From Polycyclovorans sp. (GTDB taxonomy: Bacteria > Pseudomonadota > Gammaproteobacteria > Nevskiales > Nevskiaceae), in NCBI GenBank assembly GCA_002706265.1, contig PAKU01000019.1, positions 1-64,000 on the forward strand: a DNA stretch of 64,000 bases, given 5' to 3'. Positions within the stretch are counted from its first letter, which is position 1, and each line of letters starts with the position of its first letter. Below the pieces are notes generated by a model. The model saw only the letters and a program-made list of their open reading frames with translations. It had not been told where the DNA came from and searched no databases. Both the position numbers and the translations under genes were made by a program. This document shows positions 41,701-49,323 of this stretch, in pieces.

Positions 41701-41846
41701 CGAATCAGCACCAGGCCCAGCCAGTAGGTGAGGCTGCCCAGCACCACCATGAGCACCAGAAACAGCAACCAGAACTGGGTCTGGAGCCGCTGGTACCAGG
41801 GAAGGCCGGAGCCTTCGGGAATGGGGATGGCGTTGGGCGGCGACAT
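38736..41846 (-). CDS. Membrane sensor: cache-HAMP-PAS-GGDEF with degenerate EAL
   Basis: Predicted cyclic-di-GMP signalling protein of 1036 residues. Order: transmembrane helix (about 26-48), large periplasmic sensor (about 50-370, cache-like), second helix (about 378-405), HAMP (about 407-460), PAS (about 490-600), GGDEF (about 625-770), EAL-like (about 785-1030). The GGDEF signature is NGDEF (688-692), keeping the catalytic GDE. The EAL domain lacks the EAL motif (the site reads DMQVALED near 820) and the DDFGTG loop, so phosphodiesterase activity is unlikely. Monocistronic, convergent with recJ. Confidence 0.88.
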   Translation of the reverse strand: MSPPNAIPIPEGSGLPWYQRLQTQFWLLFLVLMVVLGSLTYWLGLVLIRDTLSAESFRYETESARRVQTRLSALVSQAETLAAMIAELAAVAGDPANPTPAIPDMVNAADPEGLFTGIGIWPIPAQGQPRRSQLWLRSADGTLVARGDYNDPRAVPYTEAAWFTPTQFTQPHRCYWSPVRREPLIDRQLISCSMPLMRAERMMGVVTVAISVNTLESLFEEASQDTPGYSVLIDSDHRIIAASQRLMTALRDQPAANMAELGQRYPALSPLALQLFDRRQAQRSALTRSPAYDAGAITRLAAQTRDFSRSDAEQATAQIWSRLGAATQSSAEPVISHIQNDPVVGGHANAVVFELPRSGWTIIKVRAAQEGFSGAGYLFNQALVLTGGGVIIALLLISGALRALVINPLKRIAETLALQTDAESSLDIVLDESRRNEVGVIARLYNERTRHLRELMDGALSMKTKMSLESAQRRDLERALDRVRALHLTTLGALDDAWGLLDAEGRLVQVNPAMEARLDRRQTERVDRMADEVISLQGFDQPLSHWLRQALERGQAVELPEAGTWLSNSGDLPVTVHLHPVKPALQRRASHVVLVLRTLDRTADAQAQAQGDLSPVSGLPGRLSAERHVKRLLLEQAATSHAAALINLDRFEALNVLHGRTAGDELLHRVARHLEGAAGNFGAVYHLNGDEFLVVLEGFDANRAQVLISALCAQLAKAEFRWSSKNLSLTASAGVADLQPDAERPFNLLLTQVDAACQAAKQRGRNTTVTFTPELSRSQSLIDNTLWTRRITAGLQENRFHLTTQLIASSKVLQSEGEVFDMQVALEDEEGFWAEPSVFMPVAERLQLSPQIDRWIVSQSLVQLGQDPSRLAAIGRVRLRLSPSTVIDPDWLTFLIDAFETHGVPARHICFELPELDMRLSQSAVLPFCDAMRAIGCHLAGPHPLSLAAADRSGWRHLRLDEVVLDASSLAGLQTDAAERLMAEQALQLARVRKQRLLVRNLHDPEMLKAWQLLGADYLEGMAVARSTPILFNTAR

Positions 41847-41938
41847 TCGCGTCAGGCACGTCGGTTGATGGGGAGATTGCGCACGATCATGTCACAGGGC
41901 CCTCGCCGATGAAGGCGCTGCAGCCCCACGGTAGGCCA

Positions 41939-41957
41939 AGGCCCGATCAACGGGCCT
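41939..41957 (-). terminator. Candidate terminator of the suf operon
   Basis: A perfect 7-bp inverted repeat (AGGCCCG/CGGGCCT) with a 5-base loop lies 14 bases beyond the sufS stop in its direction of transcription. Only TT follows the stem, so it is a weak intrinsic terminator. It lies in the 124-base gap between sufS and the GGDEF gene. Confidence 0.45.
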
Positions 41958-41970
41958 GAGGCCCGCCGAA

Positions 41971-43176
41971 TCAGCCCAGCAGACGCATGGCGGTCTTCAG
42001 TCCGGCGACCAGTTGGTCGACATCGTCCTGACCGTTGTAGACCGCCAGCGATGCCCGCGCCGTGGCCGGTACGCCAAAGCGCTGCCACAGCGGCATGGTG
42101 CAATGGTGGCCGGTGCGCACCGCCACGCCCGACTCGCTGAGCAGGGTGCCGAGGTCATGCGGGTGCGCGCCGTCCATCACCATCGAGAACACGCCGACCT
42201 TGCCCGGCGCGGTGCCGATGACGCGCAGGCCCGGCAGCGCGGCAAGCTGTGCGGCGGTGTAGGCGGTGAGTTCGGTTTCGTGCGCGATCAAGGCGTCCAG
42301 GCCAATGCCCTCGATCCAGTCCAGCGCGGCGGCAAAGCCGATGGCGCCGGCCATGTCGGGCGTGCCGGCCTCGAACTTGTAGGGAATCTCGTTCCAGGTG
42401 CTGCCGTCGAAGGCCACGGTCTCGATCATGTCGCCGCCGCCGTGCCAGGGCGGCATGGCCTCAAGATGCGCCCGCTTGGCGTACAGAAAGCCGAAGCCGG
42501 TGGGGCCGAAGGCCTTGTGCGCCGAGGTGGTGAAAAAGTCGGCATCCAGCGCGTGCAGGTCGAGCTTGAGATGCGCCAGTGTCTGCGCGCCGTCGACCAG
42601 AACCGGCACGCCGTGCTGGTGGGCGATGTCGATCATCTCGGCGACCGGGTTCACCGTGCCCAGCGCGTTGGACACCTGCACCACGGCCACAAGCCGGGTG
42701 CGCGGGTTGAGCATGGCGCGCCAGGCGTCGAGGTCGAGGCTGCCATCGTCGCGCACCGGCGCCGCGACCGTTTTGGCCCCCGCAAGCTGCCACGGCACAA
42801 TGTTGGAGTGATGCTCCATGCCGGTGAGCAGCACTTCATCACCCGGCTGCAGGCGGGGCTGCAGATAGCTGCGGGCAACGAGGTTGATGGCTTCGGTGGT
42901 GCCACGGGTGAAGACAATCTCTTGCCGATCGGCGCCCACGAAGCGGGCGATGCGGTCGCGTGCGCCCTCATAAGCGGTCGTGGCCCGCTCGGCCAGCAGG
43001 TGCACGGCGCGATGCACGTTGGCGTTCTCGTGCCGGTAGTAGCGGTCCATGCGGTCCAGCACCGCCACGGGTTTTTGCGTGGTGGCGGCATTGTCCAGAT
43101 AGGCCAGCCGCCTGCCGTGCACGGTCTCGGCCAGAATCGGGAACTGCGCGCGAAGGGCCGCCAGGTCAAGACTCAT
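41971..43176 (-). CDS. sufS: Cysteine desulfurase SufS
   Basis: PLP enzyme that supplies sulfur from cysteine for Fe-S cluster assembly. It has 401 residues. YLDNAATTQKP and HRAVH are at the N-terminus, PLP Lys is in TSAHKAFGPTG, and the persulfide Cys is in RTGHHCTMP, the short-loop SufS type. The substrate-site motif reads DGAQTLAHLKLDL. It is last in the suf operon, and its start overlaps the sufD stop (ATGA). No sufE or sufU partner gene follows. Confidence 0.94.
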   Translation of the reverse strand: MSLDLAALRAQFPILAETVHGRRLAYLDNAATTQKPVAVLDRMDRYYRHENANVHRAVHLLAERATTAYEGARDRIARFVGADRQEIVFTRGTTEAINLVARSYLQPRLQPGDEVLLTGMEHHSNIVPWQLAGAKTVAAPVRDDGSLDLDAWRAMLNPRTRLVAVVQVSNALGTVNPVAEMIDIAHQHGVPVLVDGAQTLAHLKLDLHALDADFFTTSAHKAFGPTGFGFLYAKRAHLEAMPPWHGGGDMIETVAFDGSTWNEIPYKFEAGTPDMAGAIGFAAALDWIEGIGLDALIAHETELTAYTAAQLAALPGLRVIGTAPGKVGVFSMVMDGAHPHDLGTLLSESGVAVRTGHHCTMPLWQRFGVPATARASLAVYNGQDDVDQLVAGLKTAMRLLG

Positions 43177-44210
43177 GGTTCGGCGTCCCGCAGGCGCTGC
43201 AACAAGGTGTTGGTCAGCGATGTTCGCAAAGCCTCATCGGGGATTTCGCGCAGCACCTGTTCGGCGAATCCCTGGGTCAGCAGGGCGCGCGCCGTTGCGT
43301 CGTTAAGCCCACGGGCGCGCAGGTAAAACAGGGCGTCTTCGTCCAGTTGCCCGAAGCTGGCGCCGTGTGCGCACTTGACGTCGTCGTTGTAAATCTCGAG
43401 GTCGGGCTTGGCGTTGATCTCGGCCTTGGGCGACAGCAGCAGGCTGGCCATGTGCTGTTCCGAGTCGGTCTTGATCGCGCCTTCGTAGACCTTGATGCGG
43501 CCATTGATGCTGCTGCGCGTGCCGGCCAGGCCGATGGCGCGCAACTGCAGGCGGCTGACGGCGTGCGGGGCTTGGTGATGCACCGTCACCGGCAGGTCGA
43601 AGCCGCCGGCGGCGGGCAGGCTGAGCGCGTGCAGATGCGCCGCGCTGTGCGGGCCTTGCAGATGAATGTCGAGTTCCAGCCGGGTGATGGCACGGCCCAG
43701 ATGGACCACCACCAGAGCCAGCGTCGCGCCCTCGGCCACGGTGATGCTCAGCCGCGACAGGTCGTGGCCACTGCCTTGCGGGTCGCTGACCCAGACCAGA
43801 TGCGACTGGCTGTGGTGATCGAGTTGCAGGTGCTGCCAGTGGCTGCGCAGCCCGTCCACCGTGCCCTCACGGCGCAAGACCTGGTGGTCGGTTGCATGGG
43901 CGGCCACCGCATGCCGGCCCTGGGTGTGCACCTGCGCGTCGGCTGCGACGCGACCGGGCGTCTGTTCCCCAGCGGCGGGGGCGGTGGCCAGCGCGCTGTT
44001 GAGCAGGGCGAAGTGATCGCGGGCATCGACCTTTTGCGCGTCGTCCTGCGCGGGCAGGGTGGTCCAGTGCCACGCGCGTTTGGCCAGCGGCGCCAGATCG
44101 GTGTGGCGCCAGGCTTCGAGCTTGCGGTGCGGCCAGCCGAGATCGAGGAACTGCTGCAGCCGTGCGCCGCGCGCCGGGGGCAACTGTGCGGGAAGGGACG
44201 TCAGGCTCAT
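43173..44210 (-). CDS. sufD: Fe-S assembly scaffold subunit SufD
   Basis: Partner of SufB in the SufBC2D scaffold. It has 345 residues. The variable N-terminus is followed by the SufBD core beta-helix and the conserved end KTDSEQHMASLLLSPKAEINAKPDLEIYNDDVKCAHGAS, with the key His in CAHGAS, then GLNDATARALLTQGFA. It is shorter than E. coli SufD (423). Overlaps sufC and sufS by ATGA. Confidence 0.93.
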   Translation of the reverse strand: MSLTSLPAQLPPARGARLQQFLDLGWPHRKLEAWRHTDLAPLAKRAWHWTTLPAQDDAQKVDARDHFALLNSALATAPAAGEQTPGRVAADAQVHTQGRHAVAAHATDHQVLRREGTVDGLRSHWQHLQLDHHSQSHLVWVSDPQGSGHDLSRLSITVAEGATLALVVVHLGRAITRLELDIHLQGPHSAAHLHALSLPAAGGFDLPVTVHHQAPHAVSRLQLRAIGLAGTRSSINGRIKVYEGAIKTDSEQHMASLLLSPKAEINAKPDLEIYNDDVKCAHGASFGQLDEDALFYLRARGLNDATARALLTQGFAEQVLREIPDEALRTSLTNTLLQRLRDAEP

Positions 44211-44956
44211 GCCGCCGCGGTCTCCAGCCAGCCGTATCCTTTTTCTTCGAGCTCCAATGCCAGGTCGGGGCCACCGCTCTTGATGATGCGGCCGCCGGCC
44301 AGCACATGCACCTGGTCGGGCTTCACGTAGTCGAGCAGGCGCTGGTAGTGCGTCACCAACAACACGGCACGTTCGGCGTTGCGGATGAGGTTGATGCCGT
44401 CTGAAACCACCTTGAGGGCGTCGATGTCGAGGCCGGAGTCGGTCTCGTCAAGAATCATCAGGCGGGGTTCAAGGATGAGCATCTGCAGGATTTCGTTGCG
44501 CTTTTTCTCGCCGCCGGAAAAGCCTTCGTTGACGCCGCGCTGCAGCATCTTGATGTCCATGCCCATCTTGGCCACCCGGTCACGCACCCATGAGAGAAAG
44601 TCGGCAGGTTCGATCTCGCCCTGACCCGCGGCCTTGCGCCGGGCGTTGAGCGCGGCCTTGAGCAGGGTCAGGTTGGACACGCCCGGAATCTCGACCGGGT
44701 ACTGGAAGCCGAGAAAAATCCCGGCCACGGCGCGTTCCTCGGGGGCCAGATCGAGCAGGTCGATGCCTTCGAACTGGATGCTGCCCTGGGTCACGACGTA
44801 ATCGTCACGACCGGCCAGCACGTTCGACAGCGTCGATTTTCCCGAGCCGTTGGGGCCCATGATGGCGTGCACCTCGCCGGGCTTGATGGCCAGCGAAATG
44901 CCTTTGAGGATGGGTTTGTCGTCGATGGTGACGTGCAGGTTGTCGATGTTCAGCAT
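44207..44956 (-). CDS. sufC: Fe-S assembly ATPase SufC
   Basis: ABC-type ATPase of the SufBC2D complex. It has 249 residues. Walker A is GPNGSGKST, the Q-loop region is LGFQYPVEIPGV, the signature is FSGGEKKRNEI, Walker B is LMILDETDSGLDIDAL and the switch His is in LLVTHYQRLL. It is in the canonical order between sufB and sufD except that a tautomerase gene precedes it by 4 bases. Confidence 0.96.
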   Translation of the reverse strand: MLNIDNLHVTIDDKPILKGISLAIKPGEVHAIMGPNGSGKSTLSNVLAGRDDYVVTQGSIQFEGIDLLDLAPEERAVAGIFLGFQYPVEIPGVSNLTLLKAALNARRKAAGQGEIEPADFLSWVRDRVAKMGMDIKMLQRGVNEGFSGGEKKRNEILQMLILEPRLMILDETDSGLDIDALKVVSDGINLIRNAERAVLLVTHYQRLLDYVKPDQVHVLAGGRIIKSGGPDLALELEEKGYGWLETAAA

Positions 44957-44960
44957 GGTT

Positions 44961-45161
44961 TTATTTCGGGTCCGGATAGAGGTCGGCGCAGAGCTTTCCG
45001 CCCACGCCCCAGTTGTCTTTGTTCACCTCGTCGATGACGACGAAGACACCTTCGGGTTTGCAACCGCAGATGCGGGCAAGCTCCCGGGTGAAGGTTTCGG
45101 TCAGTTCGCGCTTCTGCGCCAGCGACCGGCCTTCGAGCATTTCGACTCGGATGATCGGCAT
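44961..45161 (-). CDS. 4-oxalocrotonate tautomerase-family protein
   Basis: 66-residue member of the tautomerase superfamily. Pro follows the initiator Met, so it should become the catalytic Pro1. The family motifs MLEGRS and NWGVGG are present, and it has the right size for the hexameric 4-OT group. Two Cys at about 32-34 (CGC) are unusual for so small a protein. It lies inside the suf operon, 4 bases before sufC and 128 bases after sufB. Its substrate is unknown, and a link to Fe-S assembly is only suggested by position. Confidence 0.88.
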   Translation of the reverse strand: MPIIRVEMLEGRSLAQKRELTETFTRELARICGCKPEGVFVVIDEVNKDNWGVGGKLCADLYPDPK

Positions 45162-45289
45162 CGTTCAATTCAGTTGGTGGCGTCGTCCGCGGCGCGGCGC
45201 GACGGGGTCAGGGAATCGGGCCCCGGTCCGGCCTTCCGTGGCCGGCGGTTCGCATTGTCTGCCAGCAGTGCGCGCAAAGCTGACGATGC

Positions 45290-46747
<1,458 letters not shown>

Positions 46748-46762
46748 GACCGGATCCTTTGG

Positions 46763-47233
46763 TTATGAAGTGACCTGTCGCGACGCGGCAGGTGCGGTGA
46801 GCGTGGGGTGAAAGCGCAGCGGCATCTCGTTTTCGGCGCGCAGAATGTCGGCGAGCGTGACCGATGCAAGCGCCTCGCGAACGGCGCTGTCGATCAGCCT
46901 GAAGGCCTTGCGGGAGCGGCAGCCGTTGGCGATCTCGCAGCCGCTGCCGTGCACGGCGCAGTCGGTCAGGGCGATCGGGCCCTCGAGCGCCTGCACCACG
47001 TCGGAGACGGTGATGGCCTCAGGCGCATGCGCCAACTGATAGCCGCCGTGCGGGCCGCGACTGGACGTGACCAGGCCGCCCCGGGTGAGGGCCTTGAGCA
47101 CCTTGGCCACCGTGGGGGCGGGAATCTGCGTCTGCGCGCTGAGCGCCTGGCCATTGAGCAGCCGCGTGGGCGCCGTCGCCAAGGCGGTCAGTACCACCGT
47201 TGCATAATCCGCGAGCTTGTTGAGTTTGAGCAC
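46763..47233 (-). CDS. Rrf2-family regulator of the suf operon
   Basis: Predicted [2Fe-2S] sensing repressor of the SUF genes, in the IscR/SufR-like Rrf2 family. It has 156 residues. The N-terminal winged helix (about 1-80) has the family start LNKLADYATVVLTALA and the SSRGPHGGYQLA wing. Three Cys, 92, 99 and 105, in the DCAVHGSGCEIANGC segment, are the expected cluster ligands. The GTG start at 47233 lies 16 bases from a perfect palindrome that should be its operator. It heads the suf operon, so it would be autoregulated. Confidence 0.93.
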   Translation of the reverse strand: MLKLNKLADYATVVLTALATAPTRLLNGQALSAQTQIPAPTVAKVLKALTRGGLVTSSRGPHGGYQLAHAPEAITVSDVVQALEGPIALTDCAVHGSGCEIANGCRSRKAFRLIDSAVREALASVTLADILRAENEMPLRFHPTLTAPAASRQVTS

Positions 47234-47248
47234 GACGCCAATCCAATC

Positions 47249-47265
47249 AGGACTGAATGAGTCCT
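47249..47265. promoter_or_regulatory. IscR type-1-like operator of the suf regulator
   Basis: AGGACT (47249-47254) and AGTCCT (47260-47265) form a perfect 6-bp inverted repeat with a 5-base AT-rich centre. The core GACT-N5-AGTC is the same as in E. coli IscR type-1 sites. It lies just downstream of the suf -10 box, so a bound regulator would block transcription start. Confidence 0.75.
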
Positions 47266-47266
47266 C

Positions 47267-47296
47267 ATTTTAACCCCGCAGGGGTGTCATCACCAA
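47267..47296 (-). promoter_or_regulatory. Promoter of the suf operon
   Basis: Read on the minus strand, TTGGTG (47296-47291) and TAAAAT (47272-47267) are separated by 18 bases. The predicted transcript start, near 47260, falls inside the operator palindrome. The -35 box abuts the start codon of the divergent thioesterase gene. Confidence 0.5.
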
Positions 47297-47746
47297 ATGC
47301 CCGATTCCACCGCGACCCTGCCCTGGATCAAACCGCCCCAGGCGACCTTGGCCTGGACGGTCGCCGACGCGCAGACCGATCACTTCGCCCACACCAACAA
47401 CGCCGAGTACGTGCGGGCCATGGAACGTTGCGCCTGGGTGCACACCGAGGCGCTGGGGCTGAGCTTGGAGGCGTTCCAGCGGATGGGCGCTGGCTGCGTG
47501 GTACACCGCCACGAGATTGACTATCTGGCCCCGACGTTGCTCGGCGAGGTGCTGCTGATCGGCACCTGGATCGACGCCAACGACGGCCGCCTGTCGATGC
47601 GGCGCGGCTTCCAGATCATTCGCCTGGCCGACCGCAAGACGGTGCTGCGGGCCATGACCCAGTTTGTCTGCGTGGATCTGGCCAGTGGCCGCCCGCGACG
47701 CATGCCGCCGGCGTTCGTCGCGGCCTATCAGCCGGTTGCGGACTGA
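47297..47746 (+). CDS. Hot-dog acyl-CoA thioesterase (4HBT type)
   Basis: 149-residue single-domain thioesterase. The YbgC/4HBT pattern is seen as AQTDHFAHTNNAEYVRAMERC, with Asp about 28, His and the Asn pair, then HRHEIDYLAPTLLGEVL and the strand VLRAMTQFVCVDLASGRPRRMP. Members hydrolyse acyl-CoA thioesters; the chain length here is not known. It is divergent from the suf operon with a 63-base gap that holds the suf operator, so it may share that regulation. Confidence 0.87.
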   Translation: MPDSTATLPWIKPPQATLAWTVADAQTDHFAHTNNAEYVRAMERCAWVHTEALGLSLEAFQRMGAGCVVHRHEIDYLAPTLLGEVLLIGTWIDANDGRLSMRRGFQIIRLADRKTVLRAMTQFVCVDLASGRPRRMPPAFVAAYQPVAD

Positions 47747-47748
47747 CG

Positions 47749-48198
47749 TCAGGTCAGCCAGATGAGGGTGGGGGGCTGCCCCAGCGCGGCGTACACCAGC
47801 GCGTTCTGGCCGAAGCGCCGCCCCAGGTCCATGATCCAGCCCAGATCCGGATCGACCACGAAAAAGCCCGGTTCGTCGGGCCACTCGCCGCGGGGGTCGA
47901 TATTGGTGGCCTTGCCCCAGGTGCCGCTGCGGCTGGCGAGGGCAAAGCGCAGTTCGTCCAGGTAGAAATTGTTGAGCTCTTCCCGCGACTGCACCGAGCG
48001 CGGATTGCAGGGCGTGAGAATCACCCAGTGGCGCTGCAGGTCGAAGGTCTTGCACAGCTGCTGTTCGGTTGCGGCGTCGTAGTGGCCGATCGTCAGCGTG
48101 ACCTCGTCGTCTTCGAGCATGACCCGGTAAAGCGCGCGGCGGTAGGCGGGCTCGTAGGCCTGCTTCAGCGATGCCAGTGGTGGGGTGTCGGCACTCAT
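47749..48198 (-). CDS. DUF3293 family protein
   Basis: 149-residue protein of unknown function. The pattern ILTPCNPRS near the middle and the C-terminal RRFGQNALVYAALGQPPTLIW match my recollection of DUF3293 proteins. No catalytic residues can be assigned. It overlaps the upstream hydrolase gene by ATGA, so the two form a small operon on the minus strand, and its stop is 2 bases from the convergent thioesterase stop. Confidence 0.82.
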   Translation of the reverse strand: MSADTPPLASLKQAYEPAYRRALYRVMLEDDEVTLTIGHYDAATEQQLCKTFDLQRHWVILTPCNPRSVQSREELNNFYLDELRFALASRSGTWGKATNIDPRGEWPDEPGFFVVDPDLGWIMDLGRRFGQNALVYAALGQPPTLIWLT

Positions 48199-48719
48199 GC
48201 CGCGGATTGCTGACGGCGCAGTTGTTGTGCGAACAGGATTTCGATGGTGTTCATCGCGGCGCTGAGACCATGGTCGGCATTGACCACATGCAGCGCGGCG
48301 CGATGGCGCGCGGCAAAGCGCTGCACGTTCTGCAGCGGCACCACATCGTCGCCCCAGCCGTGCACGACTTCAATGTCGGCGGGCAGGTCGGCGGGTTCTT
48401 CAGCCCATCCCTCGAAATACAGGGCTGGTGCCATCAGGAACAGGGCCTGGGGTTTGAGCGCGCTGCAGGCGTGCGCGGCGACGTAGCCGCCCATGCTCGA
48501 ACCCACCAGGATCAGGGTTTGGGCGCGCGGACGGACCTCGGTGGTGAGCTGTCGCAATCGTGAGTGCGGGTCGTGGGTGTGACTATAATCGGGCGAGATC
48601 ACCGCAAATCCACAGGCGCGCGCCACCTCAGCCAAACGGCTGATCTTGGTGCCCCAAGGGCCGCTTTCTTTTCCGTGGTTGAAGCAGACGAGCCGGTCGG
48701 TGCTGGCATCAAGTGTCAT
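48195..48719 (-). CDS. YqiA-like alpha/beta hydrolase
   Basis: 174-residue small esterase-like protein. The nucleophile elbow is VGSSMGG (Ser about 73-74), acid Asp is in HGWGDDVVP and His is in NADHGL. The start FNHGKESGPWGTKISRLAEVA is typical of the YqiA/UPF0227 group of short hydrolases. Substrate is not known. First gene of the two-gene minus-strand unit with the DUF3293 protein. It diverges from the next gene with only 17 bases between the two start codons. Confidence 0.85.
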   Translation of the reverse strand: MTLDASTDRLVCFNHGKESGPWGTKISRLAEVARACGFAVISPDYSHTHDPHSRLRQLTTEVRPRAQTLILVGSSMGGYVAAHACSALKPQALFLMAPALYFEGWAEEPADLPADIEVVHGWGDDVVPLQNVQRFAARHRAALHVVNADHGLSAAMNTIEILFAQQLRRQQSAA

Positions 48720-48736
48720 TGCGAGGGAGGATCATC

Positions 48737-49027
48737 ATGGCGAAAACGATCATACCCAAAGGCCGCGCTCGGCAGGCCGAGCCAGCGCCGCTGGCGGTTT
48801 TTCTGACGGTGCGCCTGCGCTTCGGTGATGCCGAAGATGACCGCATCACCATGATCGAGCGGCAAAAAGTGCCCATGGTGCACAGCGTCTTCGAGAACCG
48901 TGACCGCATCGTGCGGCAGTTCGTGAAGCTGCTGGTGCTGGGCGGCGTCAGAAGTCCTCGGGTGGTGCGCGAGCTGAACCCGCTGGCGATCCGCAAGCGC
49001 CGCCGCAAGACCCGAGGCGGCCGTTGA
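48737..49027 (+). CDS. Hypothetical basic protein
   Basis: I do not recognise this 96-residue protein. It has no signal peptide or membrane segment. The middle looks like a small alpha/beta unit (LAVFLTVRLRFGDAEDDRITMIERQ...RDRIVRQFVKLLVLGGV), and the C-terminus is very basic (RKRRRKTRGGR), suggesting nucleic-acid or phospholipid contact. ATG 48737 is chosen for the strong ribosome site GGGAGG 6 bases upstream. It overlaps the next gene by TGATG, the first link of a coupled three-gene set. Confidence 0.75.
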   Translation: MAKTIIPKGRARQAEPAPLAVFLTVRLRFGDAEDDRITMIERQKVPMVHSVFENRDRIVRQFVKLLVLGGVRSPRVVRELNPLAIRKRRRKTRGGR

Positions 49028-49323
49028 TGCAAGCGGTCCGCATCCTCACGGCGGTTGCGCTGGCCCTCACCGTCACCCTGGCCGTGCTGTTGTGGGTGGT
49101 CAGCCTGATGATGGGCGTGCATCTGGATCTGCGCCCGGGCCTGCGTGACGAGTGGCCGACCCTGCTGGCCATCACCACCACGTTATCGGTGCTTGCGATG
49201 TGCTCGGCGGTGGCCTTTTTCAGCTTGCGACGCGGCTGGTCGGGCTGGTGGATCGCGCAGGTCGTGATGTGGGTTGCTATCGTTTTCGCCAGCGTTCTGA
49301 TCAGGGGTCTGTTACTCGGATGA
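49027..49323 (+). CDS. Hypothetical small membrane protein
   Basis: 98 residues with about three hydrophobic helices (roughly 5-28, 43-65 and 70-97) and short loops. I do not recognise a family. ATG 49027 overlaps the previous stop (TGATG); a TTG at 49024 is the only alternative. The 3' end overlaps the following hydrolase gene by ATGA. It probably works with the membrane-anchored hydrolase, judging only from coupling. Confidence 0.75.
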   Translation: MQAVRILTAVALALTVTLAVLLWVVSLMMGVHLDLRPGLRDEWPTLLAITTTLSVLAMCSAVAFFSLRRGWSGWWIAQVVMWVAIVFASVLIRGLLLG

